Source of the DNA: a virus | DNA length: 40,287 bases | Reading direction: 5' to 3' (one strand) | Virus record (IMG/VR): IMGVR_UViG_3300022920_000015 | Coordinates: 1 to 40,287 of that record | Part shown: in pieces, positions 1 through 8,434 of the stretch | Position numbering within the stretch: position 1 is the stretch's first letter | Layout of the letters: each line of letters begins with the position of its first letter | Notes under the pieces: generated by a model | What the model was told of the DNA's origin: nothing | What the model saw: the letters and a program-made list of their open reading frames with translations, nothing else | Database searches by the model: none | Position numbers and translations under genes: made by a program

Positions 1-1
1 C

Positions 2-151
2 GCACCACCAACTCCAACACCAACTCCTACTCCCGAACCACCAACTCCAACACCAACTCCTACTCCCGAACCACCAACACCAACTCCAACACCAACTCCA
101 ACACCAACTCCTACTCCCGAACCACCAACTCCAACTCCAACACCAACTCCT
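2..151 (+). repeat. Pro-Thr codon repeat (PPTPTPTPTPE units)
   Basis: In-frame low-complexity repeat built from cca/act/aca/cct codons. Units are 11 residues (33 nt), each ending in Glu, with one expanded 15-residue unit. It runs in from the left edge of the window, so the true length is unknown. The encoded segment should be an extended, protease-resistant linker. Confidence 0.9.
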
Positions 152-469
152 ATCTCGTCACCTTCCCCAAGCCGAATACATAAATCCAGAATAAAACAAG
201 AAGACGATAATGTCATGTCAACTCCGATGTATGACACAGAAGACCCCTCATTAAAAGGTCCTTATTATGTTCCTTGGAAAAAAACAACTATGGAGTTATA
301 CAATAAGTTAAAAAAAGATGACAATGAATCTATATACGCAGATACCAGATATAAGTCCAGTGGTGGGTATATTGAAGGTAGTACTATTGGCAATGTTCCA
401 CTAAAGGACGATGTTGATGATAAGAAGAATAAATCAGATTTACCTGAGGATAAAAATAAAACTAACTAA
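2..469 (+). CDS. C-terminal part of a phage protein with a Pro/Thr-rich linker (5' partial)
   Basis: The reading frame is open from the first bases of the window, so the gene starts upstream and only its last 155 codons are present. An ATG at 215 exists, but nothing breaks the frame before it, so I do not treat it as the start. The visible part begins with about 50 residues of almost pure Pro-Thr units (PPTPTPTPTPE), which look like an extended surface linker. A hydrophilic, charged tail follows (DDVDDKKNKSDLPEDKNK) with no domain I recognise. A very similar Thr-Pro linker occurs in the giant tail protein (positions 20163-20324), which suggests this is also a virion or tail-appendage protein. 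The stop is followed after a short gap by a small membrane-protein gene. Function unknown. Confidence 0.7.
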   Translation, partial: APPTPTPTPTPEPPTPTPTPTPEPPTPTPTPTPTPTPTPEPPTPTPTPTPISSPSPSRIHKSRIKQEDDNVMSTPMYDTEDPSLKGPYYVPWKKTTMELYNKLKKDDNESIYADTRYKSSGGYIEGSTIGNVPLKDDVDDKKNKSDLPEDKNKTN

Positions 470-518
470 AAAAACATTTTAGTTGACAAACATATATTTA
501 TATGAGATATTTTACCGA

Positions 519-800
519 ATGATTAATATTCTAAGTCCCTTATTGATAAGTTGTAGTGTGTTTACACTATTATCAGGAGTACTTGTGTATATAATATATA
601 ATCTGTATAGAAAAAATACAATATACGAAAATTGGAGTGAGGGAGTTTATGAAAAACTAAACAAACTCCAATCCGACATTAAGCAAATAGACGATAAGAA
701 AATATTCGAGTCTGATGACGAAGTGGGTGCTGTGTTCACGGAGTTGTCCGAAACTATACAAGAATTTGATCATGGTATAAAATCAAATAAAAAGGAATAG
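519..800 (+). CDS. Small single-pass membrane protein
   Basis: A 93-codon frame from ATG 519. An in-frame TTG at 483 would add 12 residues, and neither start has a clear Shine-Dalgarno. The N-terminal third is one hydrophobic segment (about residues 5-30, with LLISCSVFTLLSGVLVYII), followed by a charged region likely to form helix or coiled coil (YEKLNKLQSDIKQIDDKKIF). That is the shape of an inner-membrane protein with a short outside end and a cytoplasmic coil, as in some phage spanins, holin partners or superinfection proteins. Nothing in the sequence chooses between these. It sits between a linker protein and the late sigma factor and lies just upstream of it, so it is probably co-transcribed. 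Unrecognised family. Confidence 0.65.
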   Translation: MINILSPLLISCSVFTLLSGVLVYIIYNLYRKNTIYENWSEGVYEKLNKLQSDIKQIDDKKIFESDDEVGAVFTELSETIQEFDHGIKSNKKE

Positions 801-804
801 TTAA

Positions 805-1536
805 GTGGATACAACGGGTAACAAACCAAAAAAACGAAGAAAAAAATCTAAAATATACTTTGGAAAAGACGCAGAAAACGCAATTATTAAATATAATCAA
901 ACCGAGTGTGTGGTGGAGAGAAATAAAATTTACAATGAGGGGATTTCCTATCCGTTTGATAAACTTGCAGAAAACATACTAAACACATTCAAGTTCTCGT
1001 ATTTTCAATGCAGTCACTTAGAGGTTCAGCAGGAAGTTGTTAGTAATTTAGTCAGCAACATCCACAAATATAAACCAGATAACGGAAAGGCTTTTTCTTA
1101 TTTCAGCATAATTGCCAAAAACTTTTTAATATTGTATAATAACGGAAATTATAGAAAATTTAAAAAGCACGTAAGTGTTGATGACGATGAATCTACAAAC
1201 GTTGACTTGGAACTAAGTTCTCTACCATCAAACCCAACTAGTAAAAAAGAACTATCTGAGTTTTTTGGACTAATGATAGCTTATTGGGATGTGAATATTA
1301 AAAAGGTTTTTAAAAAACAAAATGAACTACAGATAGCCTACGCAGTTCTTGAGATATTTAGAAACTCAGATAGAATTGAAAATTTTAATAAAAAAGCATT
1401 GTATCTTTATATTAGAGAGATGACTAATTGTAAAACTCAAAATATTACAAAAGTCGTTAATAAAATGAAGGATATGCAAAGACGAATTCAAGTCGAATAC
1501 AAAGAAACTGGTGATGTAAAAAACGATTATCAGTAA
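805..1536 (+). CDS. gp55: Late-transcription sigma factor, T4 gp55-like
   Basis: This protein resembles the T4 gp55 family, sigma-like subunits that redirect host RNA polymerase to late promoters together with the sliding clamp. After a basic N-terminus (KPKKRRKKSK), residues about 45-110 match the conserved gp55 core: a YPFDKLAENILNTFKF segment, then the sigma region-2-like KPDNGKAFSYFSIIAKNFLI (about 91-109). At 243 aa it is longer than T4 gp55 (185 aa); the extra length is an acidic linker (VDDDEST) and a C-terminal helical region. It starts with GTG at 805, with an AAAAAGGA ribosome-binding stretch at about 790-797 that overlaps the end of the upstream gene. It immediately precedes the structural block, which it would be expected to switch on. 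Recognition is from motif memory, not a search. Confidence 0.85.
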   Translation: MDTTGNKPKKRRKKSKIYFGKDAENAIIKYNQTECVVERNKIYNEGISYPFDKLAENILNTFKFSYFQCSHLEVQQEVVSNLVSNIHKYKPDNGKAFSYFSIIAKNFLILYNNGNYRKFKKHVSVDDDESTNVDLELSSLPSNPTSKKELSEFFGLMIAYWDVNIKKVFKKQNELQIAYAVLEIFRNSDRIENFNKKALYLYIREMTNCKTQNITKVVNKMKDMQRRIQVEYKETGDVKNDYQ

Positions 1537-1561
1537 CTAATATAAAAAATATATATATTCA

Positions 1562-1568
1562 TATTTAT
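1562..1568 (+). promoter_or_regulatory. TATTTAT element in the gap before the structural block (candidate promoter)
   Basis: The 36-nt gap holds only A/T-rich sequence with TATTTAT four bases before ATG 1573. The same heptamer or TATTTAC lies in the other gaps at 22332, 24490, 33927 and 40246. TATTTATA is the reverse complement of the T4 late promoter TATAAATA. If it acts as a -10 element, the transcript here would be almost leaderless. Inference only. Confidence 0.3.
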
Positions 1569-1572
1569 ATTT

Positions 1573-1983
1573 ATGGATACTGATAAAGAAATTTTTGATG
1601 GAAAAACATTTTCATCTCTTGCCAAAGACATTTATTTTAACTCAACTCGTAAGTCTGCTCAAATTGATCAATTGATTAAAGATTTACGCACAATGGTAAA
1701 AGATGCAGGAAGTGCCACTGTAATTGCCCCTATGATCAAGGATTATATTGATGTATCTGTTAAAAACGATGACCAACTGATAAAGTTGTCTGCGGTTTTG
1801 CAAAGATTTTTAAGTGGTTCGTCATCATCTGAAGATGGTGGTGGAGATGGTGGTGGGTTAACTGAGATTGAAAAAGAACAATTACTCCAAAACGTTAAAA
1901 AAGAAGTAGAGGAAATAAGCAAAACTGATGGTGTAATAGAGAAAGACTTTGAGAAGATCAAGAACGATTCGGAATCTGTATAA
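1573..1983 (+). CDS. Small conserved-looking phage protein next to the spike genes
   Basis: A 136-aa soluble protein. The first about 80 residues are helical and look like a compact domain (AKDIYFNSTRKSAQIDQL, then MVKDAGSATVIAPMIKDYID and KNDDQLIKLSAVLQRFL). A flexible acidic/Gly linker follows (SSSSEDGGGDGGG, about residues 92-104), then a predicted coiled-coil tail (IEKEQLLQNVKKEVEEI). I have the impression that the N-terminal domain recurs beside baseplate genes in marine T4-like phages, but I cannot name a function. Its stop overlaps the start of the OB-fold spike gene by one base (TAATG), so the two are probably translationally coupled and may belong to the same baseplate assembly. No Shine-Dalgarno is visible, and the start codon follows an AT-rich promoter-like stretch directly. 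Confidence 0.7.
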   Translation: MDTDKEIFDGKTFSSLAKDIYFNSTRKSAQIDQLIKDLRTMVKDAGSATVIAPMIKDYIDVSVKNDDQLIKLSAVLQRFLSGSSSSEDGGGDGGGLTEIEKEQLLQNVKKEVEEISKTDGVIEKDFEKIKNDSESV

Positions 1984-3032
1984 TGGCACACACACAAGTA
2001 CAACTTAAATCAAAAACACAAAATCTTGACAAAAAAGAATTATCAACTGTACGTGGTAATGAGTTATCGGGAACCGACTCTTCTTTTTTTTATGAACTAG
2101 AAGCTGCGATAGTAATAGACGTAATTCGGGATGAAACCCATCCGATATTTTCTTCGTCAAATCCAGAAGTACCAACGGTAGAACGATCAACATGGCCTGA
2201 TACATATAACAACCCCAACATCCGTGATTATTCTTGGATTGGAAGAGTTAGAGTAAGATTGGTAAATAGTCAACAAACAACACCTGTGGATAAACTTGAT
2301 TGGGTTACTCCACTTGAAACCGGTGTATTTGAATATCCACTTGTAAATGAAATTGTTATAGTTTCAATGTATATGGGCAGACAATACTATACACGTAGAC
2401 TCAACTCAAGAAATTTTGTTAATAATTGTGCAGACTTCTCCCACGAACACAGATACGGAGGTCCTGGAGGAATAAGTGCAACTAAAAGTCCGGGATCACT
2501 TGACGGAGCAAGAAATAAATCAGACCTATGGCCAGCAACAAACAGATATGCCGATCCTGTGGGTAAAAGTTATCTAGGAAAATATTTCAAAGCAAACAAT
2601 AAAATAAGACCACTGCGACACTATGAAGGTGATACAATAATACAGAGTAGATTTGGTAGCAGTGTTAGATTCGGGTGTTATGAAAACAACCCATCTGTGG
2701 ATGTTGGGACACAAAACGGATATGGAGAATCATATGCCGACAACTTAGGAAATCCTATGATACTTATCAGAAACCGTCAGAAAGTTACAAAAAAAGACGA
2801 AAAGTGGTTTCAATATAATATACTCGAAGATGTAAATGAAGATGGAAGTTCAATACAAATTACGTCAGGACGAACCGTATCCAAGTTCGTACCTACACTA
2901 ACCCACAAATATGACAATGTCCCATATCGCAGACGTGGTTGTGTACACAAGACATACAATGGTATGGACGGAATATCAAACAGTAACATAGGAAAACGAA
3001 AAGACATAATCGACACAAGTTTTAGAAACTAA
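1983..3032 (+). CDS. Baseplate central spike/hub protein with gp5-like OB-fold
   Basis: A 349-aa protein that I read as the base of the central spike. Residues about 83-140 match the gp5/VgrG OB-fold pattern (YSWIGRVRVRLVN, DWVTPLETGVFEYPLVNEIV and VSMYMGRQYYTRRLN), which in T4 gp5 mediates contact with gp27 at the hub. A second part (EGDTIIQSRFGSSVRFG, then GNPMILIRNRQK and EDGSSIQITSGR) looks like the beta-rich region seen in spike proteins of marine T4-like phages, where the trimer begins its beta-helix. No lysozyme domain, which T4 gp5 carries between the OB-fold and needle, is visible. The next gene starts two bases after the stop and carries the needle-like end, so the spike functions may be shared by two polypeptides. 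Confident of spike/hub identity, less so of exact T4 equivalence. Confidence 0.7.
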   Translation: MAHTQVQLKSKTQNLDKKELSTVRGNELSGTDSSFFYELEAAIVIDVIRDETHPIFSSSNPEVPTVERSTWPDTYNNPNIRDYSWIGRVRVRLVNSQQTTPVDKLDWVTPLETGVFEYPLVNEIVIVSMYMGRQYYTRRLNSRNFVNNCADFSHEHRYGGPGGISATKSPGSLDGARNKSDLWPATNRYADPVGKSYLGKYFKANNKIRPLRHYEGDTIIQSRFGSSVRFGCYENNPSVDVGTQNGYGESYADNLGNPMILIRNRQKVTKKDEKWFQYNILEDVNEDGSSIQITSGRTVSKFVPTLTHKYDNVPYRRRGCVHKTYNGMDGISNSNIGKRKDIIDTSFRN

Positions 3033-3033
3033 A

Positions 3034-5664
3034 ATGAAAACCAAAGATTCAAATTGTAAGGCGTGCGAAGAAAAAAATCCAAATGCCCTACCCAAGTCAC
3101 AAATAGCATCTTTTGCATCTAATAATAATATGACGGGTGCACTAACTGCTTCATTTGGAACTGCGGTAGATGGAGGAACTGCGGGTAAGTTGGGTTCACA
3201 CTTTGGAGGAAAGTCTTCTAATAATTTAATGAAATTCATAGAGACTCCTGGAAGTAACAAGCAGAAACGAAATATGTCCACCGACCAAAAATCGAAACAC
3301 TTGATAAACTCGGTGGGTTTGGGTAACTTTGGATTGAACTCAACACTTGAGAAGGGGATAATCAACTCCGTTGGGTCGGCACGTGGTGGTTCGTCTTCTT
3401 TTTTTAAGGGAAATAAAACAGGAAACTCCTTAATGGCTGCATCTGCACTTGGGATTGATGTTCCTGGTGGGGATATGTTGGGTATAGGACCAAACGATAC
3501 ACCTATGTTTAAGTTATTCAAACTTGCTGGTTTTGGTTTAAAATTATTATGTGCTGGATTAAAAGGAAAACAACGAGGTGGTCCTGGTGGGTATAATTCC
3601 GATACAGAACAAGCACTTGGTTTAATATTATCAATAGGAATAAATTTAGATTTACTTGCACGACTTAAATCAATATTTGACAAACTTTTAAATCTGAAAC
3701 CAAATTTTTCTGGATTCGGAGTACAAGATTTAAATATTGCAAACAGTTTGTTTAATTTATGTGACTGGGTGGAAAATATGGAATATGGGTCGGATACGAT
3801 TGATTCATTAAGAAAAACATTTTCAAACACATTAACAAACAAAGGACTAACAAGTGCGGTTGGAAATAAACTTATATCTGATGGAACATACGATACATAC
3901 GCCGCAAATGATTTTGGTTTTGATCAGCAATTTAAATCAATCGCAGGTGATGTAGATATGCTAAAGTGTGATGCCTGTAATTTAGGAAAAACCGACATTA
4001 CAGTGTCACAGGGAAATAAAGATTTAGTAAATTTAGAATTTGACACTCGTACAGGATACCAAAGAGAACGTGGATATGATGAACAAGAAACTGAAATAAC
4101 CGATACAAACTCAACTATTGCCAAAAGTAATCTTACAAAGAAACTCGGAGTTGCAGACACATTAACAGAACCGGTTGCAGCGGGATCAACAAAATTACAA
4201 GTAAATAACGCAGAACAATTTCCAATAAATTCGTTTGCGGTGATAGATGAAGGTACACCACAAGAAGAATGTATATGCGTTCAGGGTTATGGTTCGTTAA
4301 AATTAAAAGAACCTATGCAAAATGATCACGATGTGGGTGCTACATTATCACCACCTGCAAGTGAGTGTAAGGCTTTTTTTGATTGGAACTCTGATGCAGA
4401 TACGAACGAGGGAATTAACTATGAATCTGAAAATACAGGTATTGACTTTGTAAACGAAAACATATCAGCATCTGAAGTATCCGAAGAAATTGGCCAAAAA
4501 ACTTCAATTATTAAAAAGGATATAAATGTTGAAGATTTAAAATATTCACAGAAATCAATTTCAACTCAAGTAGCTGAGTCAAATAATAAATTAATAAAAC
4601 AGGAAAACATACAGGTAACCATACCTAACAAACCCAAAAGTGTAAGAGATCAACTTGGAATAAAACCACAGACGCAAAACGAACCCGTAACTACCGGTGC
4701 ACCTGCACTTACAAAATCATCCGGTTCTAATGAAAATAAAAAAATTAAAGCAACAACTAAAAATGAACTTGAAGACGAAATAAAAAAAGACGCAATCAGT
4801 TCTCATCAAATAGAAGAAAAGAATTCTTCGGGTATAACATATGAATCAGACAACAAGAGTGTGGTTTACGATACATACACAGATGGTAGTGGAGATATAA
4901 AAGAAGATACATATGAAAAAACCGGAGATGAACCATACAAAAAAACAAAATCTAAAACAAAACAAAAGAAACCCGTTGGGGGTCCACCAGCAGAACAGGA
5001 TGCCAACGAAGTAACTTCATTTCATACAGGAGAAACAATTAAACGTGAAGAATTAAAGGACACCATCCTTGAAGATGCTGATATGAACGCGGTTGGGTTG
5101 CTACATCCAAATGATCTGAAAAACTTAAAGAACAATGAAGAGGTGCAAAAAACACTAGCAGATGCAGAAAAAGTGTACGACAAAATATTTGCAAAAGAAA
5201 TAGAAAAAACAGAAAACTTGGTATTATCAGAGCAAACTGATGGTATAATATTTGGAGCACAACTTCCTACTTTAAATGGAAATCAAATTGTAATAAATTC
5301 AGAACGAATACTTATATCGGCTAAAACTCAAGAGTGTGGAATCTTCTCAAAAAGAAAATTTTTTGTTTCAACTGATGATGAAATTACAATGAACGCAAAG
5401 CAACGAATTGTTTTAAAAACTGATATGCATACATCAATAGAATCACCTACAATTCACTTGGGTGTATATACAACAAGAAATCACCCGTCATTAAAAGGAG
5501 ATTGTACGGTTTGGTGGTTACAAGATTTATGCGATTGGTTATCTGGTCATACTCACAGTGACCCGTGGGTAACTACAGGAACACCAACTCAACAAGGTTC
5601 ATTAGCAGCTTTAAGAGCAAGAGCTCCAACATTATTAAGTGAACGAATATTTATATCTGGATAG
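3034..5664 (+). CDS. Large baseplate spike protein with C-terminal beta-helical needle
   Basis: An 876-aa protein. The N-terminal third is Gly/Ser/Asn-rich with some hydrophobic helices (KLFKLAGFGLKLLCAGLKG). Residues about 379-440 form a small beta domain of a type common in phage virion proteins (AAGSTKLQVNNAEQFP ... FAVIDEGTPQEE). A long, charged, probably disordered Lys/Glu-rich region follows (about 480-700). The last 140 residues are the telling part: INSERILISAKTQ, STDDEITMNAKQRIVLKTD and IESPTIHLG are short beta repeats like the trimeric beta-helix of gp5/VgrG spikes, followed by a conserved-looking end with SGHTHSDPW and APTLLSERIFISG. Cys pairs occur at 8/11 (CKAC) and 312/315 (CDAC). 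No peptidoglycan hydrolase motif is seen. Translation is probably coupled to the OB-fold gene upstream. Confidence 0.7.
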   Translation: MKTKDSNCKACEEKNPNALPKSQIASFASNNNMTGALTASFGTAVDGGTAGKLGSHFGGKSSNNLMKFIETPGSNKQKRNMSTDQKSKHLINSVGLGNFGLNSTLEKGIINSVGSARGGSSSFFKGNKTGNSLMAASALGIDVPGGDMLGIGPNDTPMFKLFKLAGFGLKLLCAGLKGKQRGGPGGYNSDTEQALGLILSIGINLDLLARLKSIFDKLLNLKPNFSGFGVQDLNIANSLFNLCDWVENMEYGSDTIDSLRKTFSNTLTNKGLTSAVGNKLISDGTYDTYAANDFGFDQQFKSIAGDVDMLKCDACNLGKTDITVSQGNKDLVNLEFDTRTGYQRERGYDEQETEITDTNSTIAKSNLTKKLGVADTLTEPVAAGSTKLQVNNAEQFPINSFAVIDEGTPQEECICVQGYGSLKLKEPMQNDHDVGATLSPPASECKAFFDWNSDADTNEGINYESENTGIDFVNENISASEVSEEIGQKTSIIKKDINVEDLKYSQKSISTQVAESNNKLIKQENIQVTIPNKPKSVRDQLGIKPQTQNEPVTTGAPALTKSSGSNENKKIKATTKNELEDEIKKDAISSHQIEEKNSSGITYESDNKSVVYDTYTDGSGDIKEDTYEKTGDEPYKKTKSKTKQKKPVGGPPAEQDANEVTSFHTGETIKREELKDTILEDADMNAVGLLHPNDLKNLKNNEEVQKTLADAEKVYDKIFAKEIEKTENLVLSEQTDGIIFGAQLPTLNGNQIVINSERILISAKTQECGIFSKRKFFVSTDDEITMNAKQRIVLKTDMHTSIESPTIHLGVYTTRNHPSLKGDCTVWWLQDLCDWLSGHTHSDPWVTTGTPTQQGSLAALRARAPTLLSERIFISG

Positions 5665-5676
5665 AAAGGTTATACA

Positions 5677-6078
5677 ATGAAAAAAAATGAATTAATAAAA
5701 CTAATAAGAGGTGCGGTTAGGGCTGAATTAAATGAGTCTTTGCCAAAAATGTTGTCCGAACTGATAAAAATAGAAACTACACCAAGTGTGATAAATGATT
5801 CAGTTGAGACTACAAAACAAATACTTAAAAATGTTCCATCGAAAAAAGTACCCACGAAGAGGTATAGCAATAACGAGGCACTAAATAAGGTACTGAACGA
5901 AACCGTGGGGGGAATTCCAACAGAAGGATCACGTGTAGGAAATCAACAGACCATGACCGACTTAAATGGAAATGATGTGGACATAAATGCTTTACCTGAT
6001 CACGTATCAAGTGCACTCACCAGAAATTATTCTGATGTAGTAAAACTTGTAGATCAGAAACGAGGGAACATTAAATGA
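5677..6078 (+). CDS. Small helical phage protein preceding gp25
   Basis: A 133-aa protein of unknown function. It opens with an amphipathic, basic helix (MKKNELIKLIRGAVRAEL), has a Lys/Thr-rich middle (KKVPTKRYSNNEALNKVLNE) and ends with LPDHVSSALTRNYSDVVKLV. It has no Cys, no membrane segment and no catalytic motif. A GAAAGGT ribosome-binding site lies at 5664-5670, suitably placed for ATG 5677. The stop overlaps the gp25 start (ATGA), so it belongs to the baseplate operon. By position it could be a baseplate accessory or assembly factor, but this is only inference. Confidence 0.7.
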   Translation: MKKNELIKLIRGAVRAELNESLPKMLSELIKIETTPSVINDSVETTKQILKNVPSKKVPTKRYSNNEALNKVLNETVGGIPTEGSRVGNQQTMTDLNGNDVDINALPDHVSSALTRNYSDVVKLVDQKRGNIK

Positions 6079-6461
6079 ATAAAGACATCCCACTTGGTAT
6101 CAGAATACCATATTCACGTGGTAGATCCGGTTTTTTCGACCAAACATATTCTGATATAGAACGTGCACATACCAATTTAAAAATGCTTTTGATGACGGCC
6201 AAGGGAGAACGACCCATGATGCCAACCTATGGAAGTGACTTAAGAAGTTTGTTGTTTAATCCAGCAGAAGAAGATTATGATGAACTACTTAAAGAAGCAG
6301 TGAGAGATGCAACCGAAAAGTGGATGCCAGAAGTGCTTGTTCTTAGTGTGGATATAACAAGAGATACATCAACTGCACCCAATTCAGCGACACTACAAAT
6401 TACATTTTCGTTAAGTTCAATACCTGACTCATACGAAAAATTAGAAATAGAGGTTTCATAA
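6075..6461 (+). CDS. gp25: Baseplate wedge protein gp25-like
   Basis: A 128-aa protein of the gp25/GpW family, a conserved small baseplate wedge component that sits at the sheath-baseplate junction and starts sheath assembly. The family signature is clear at residues 44-63: GERPMMPTYGSDLRSLLFNP, with the Pro-x-(Y/F)-Gly-(S/T) turn and the following amphipathic helix. The C-terminal half (EVLVLSVDITRD ... TLQITFSLSSIP) supplies the expected beta strands. Length is normal for the family (T4 gp25 is 132 aa). It overlaps the upstream gene by four bases (ATGA) and is followed two bases later by the gp6-like gene; a gp25-gp6-type neighbourhood is the rule in contractile tails. Confidence 0.93.
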   Translation: MNKDIPLGIRIPYSRGRSGFFDQTYSDIERAHTNLKMLLMTAKGERPMMPTYGSDLRSLLFNPAEEDYDELLKEAVRDATEKWMPEVLVLSVDITRDTSTAPNSATLQITFSLSSIPDSYEKLEIEVS

Positions 6462-6463
6462 AA

Positions 6464-8434
6464 ATGGCCAACGACACATATAAACAATCATCTGCAAGCA
6501 AAAAAGACATTAATTATACGGGTAAAGATTTCAATTCGTTTAGAAAAAACCTGATTGAATATTCAAAATCTTATTTCTCATCTACATATCGTGACTTCAG
6601 CGAGAACTCTACGGGAATGATGTTTATAGAACTCGCCAGTTATGTAGGTGATGTGTTGTCTTACTATATAGACCACCAATTCAAGGAGGGATTTTTACAG
6701 TACTCGTCAGAGAGAAAGAATATAATAAGTTTAGCAAATTATCTTGGATACAAGATAAGAACCTCTGTGTCAGCGACAACTGAGTTAGAGGTTTTTCAAC
6801 TCGTACCTTCAAAGGTGGGTTTAAACGGGAAAATGGAACCAGATTTAAAATATGCACTTAATATCCAAGAGGGTATGGAGGTTGCCTCATCTGACGGAAA
6901 CTCACCTCCATTTAGAACAATGTCTCAAATAAATTTTAATGAAGATAAAAAAGACTTTCCACGTGAAGTTAGTGTATATGAACGTGATTCAATTGGTCAA
7001 CCTACATTCTACATTCTTAAAAAACGATGTCTAGCAAGTGCCGGAACTTTAAAATCAAAAACAGTTAGAGTTGGTGAACCAACTGAATTTTTCGAGATTA
7101 CACTTCCTGATCAAGATGTAATAGAGATACTTTCAGTAGAGGACTCGTCTGGAAACCTCTACTACGAAGTTCCATATCTTGCACAAGATACAATTCCGAT
7201 AGAAGAACCAAACGATTATCGAAACAATCCAGTGTATTCAAAATACTCCGAATCAGTTCCATATATATTGAAGTTCATACGATCTTCTAAGAGATTCACC
7301 ACAATAGTAAATCCAGACAACACTACTACACTAGAGTTCGGTGCTGGAAGTGATAAATTTGATGATGAGATCATTATACCAAATCTCGATAACTTAGGAA
7401 AAACCATGAACTCTGCCAAACACCTAGAAACCAGCATTGATCCAAGTAATTTTCTAAAATCAAGTAGTTATGGAAGTTCTCCTTCTAATACCACACTCCT
7501 TGTAAAATATTATGTTGGTGGTGGTGTTTCGTCGAATGTTTCAGCAAACACGTTAAATACTATTCAAAGCATACAATTTCAAGAAACAACTGAGTATGTA
7601 GATCAATCAGAACAAGCATCAATCGACACGGTTAAGTCAAGTATACAGGTAAATAATCCACTACCTGCCGTGGGAGGAAAGTCCGCCGAAACTGACGAAG
7701 AAATAAGACAAAATGGACTTGCTTCGTTCTCCTCACAACATCGTGCAGTTACACGTGATGACTATGTAATACGAACGCTGTCTATGCCACCTAAGTTTGG
7801 GAGCATTGCAAAGGCATATGTATCCAAAGACGGAACTCTTGATACTCGTTCACAAACTAATATTTTTAAAGAAGCTTTTACGGACGAAGCGAAGACAACA
7901 CCGAACGGAATGAACATTGTGTATGGAGAACTTAACAATCCACTTGCTATTAATCTTTATGTATTGTCGTATGATAAAAACAACCACTTAATAAGACCGA
8001 ATGAGTTGATATTAAAAAACTTAAAAACTTATTTGGGTAAATATAGAATACTGACCGATGGTATTAATATTACGAATGCGTTTGTAATAAACTTTGGAAT
8101 AAACTTTGAAATATCAGTATTTGAAAACTTCAATAAAAAAGAAGTTTTAATTAATTGTATTAATGAAATTACGAATATATACACAACTGATAAAATTTCA
8201 ATTATGCAACCAATTGAAATTGGAGAAATAGAACTAAAACTAACAAAGATATCGGGTGTTCGATCCGTGGTTGATGTTGAAGTAGTAAATTTAACAACTG
8301 AGAATGGCAACTATTCCGAAAACGAATATGATATAGAGGCAGCTACATCGGGTAAAACAATATATCCGTCAATGGACCCTTCTATATTTGAATTAAAGTT
8401 CCCAAAGAAAGACATAATAGGGAGGGTTGTATAA
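6464..8434 (+). CDS. gp6: Baseplate wedge protein gp6-like (baseplate J family)
   Basis: A 656-aa protein, almost the length of T4 gp6 (660 aa). gp6/J proteins form the inner ring that ties wedges together around the hub. The N-terminus shows the family start (KDINYTGKDFNSFRKNLIEY, then MMFIELASYVGDVLSYYIDH). Residues about 397-436 carry the baseplate-J core (NPLPAVGGKSAETDEEIR, then HRAVTRDDYVIR), and the C-terminal third is alternating alpha/beta, ending with the GVRSVVDVEV type of strand. It starts two bases after gp25. Its stop overlaps the next start (TAATG), with a strong GGAGGG at 8421-8426 inside its 3' end serving the downstream gene. A firm assignment by motif order, length and context. 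Confidence 0.93.
   Translation: MANDTYKQSSASKKDINYTGKDFNSFRKNLIEYSKSYFSSTYRDFSENSTGMMFIELASYVGDVLSYYIDHQFKEGFLQYSSERKNIISLANYLGYKIRTSVSATTELEVFQLVPSKVGLNGKMEPDLKYALNIQEGMEVASSDGNSPPFRTMSQINFNEDKKDFPREVSVYERDSIGQPTFYILKKRCLASAGTLKSKTVRVGEPTEFFEITLPDQDVIEILSVEDSSGNLYYEVPYLAQDTIPIEEPNDYRNNPVYSKYSESVPYILKFIRSSKRFTTIVNPDNTTTLEFGAGSDKFDDEIIIPNLDNLGKTMNSAKHLETSIDPSNFLKSSSYGSSPSNTTLLVKYYVGGGVSSNVSANTLNTIQSIQFQETTEYVDQSEQASIDTVKSSIQVNNPLPAVGGKSAETDEEIRQNGLASFSSQHRAVTRDDYVIRTLSMPPKFGSIAKAYVSKDGTLDTRSQTNIFKEAFTDEAKTTPNGMNIVYGELNNPLAINLYVLSYDKNNHLIRPNELILKNLKTYLGKYRILTDGINITNAFVINFGINFEISVFENFNKKEVLINCINEITNIYTTDKISIMQPIEIGEIELKLTKISGVRSVVDVEVVNLTTENGNYSENEYDIEAATSGKTIYPSMDPSIFELKFPKKDIIGRVV
8421..8426 (+). 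promoter_or_regulatory. Strong ribosome-binding site (GGAGGG) for the 434-aa structural gene
   Basis: GGAGGG lies seven bases before ATG 8434, inside the end of the gp6-like gene. It is one of very few strong Shine-Dalgarno sequences in the window and settles the start of the downstream gene. Confidence 0.8.

Noticed and set aside
2976-3842. 288-codon open frame on the minus strand
   Set aside because: It lies wholly antisense to the 876-aa spike gene, which has coherent domains and coupling to its neighbours. The composition (Pro/Phe/Ser-rich) is what the reverse of a Gly/Asn/Lys-rich coding frame gives.
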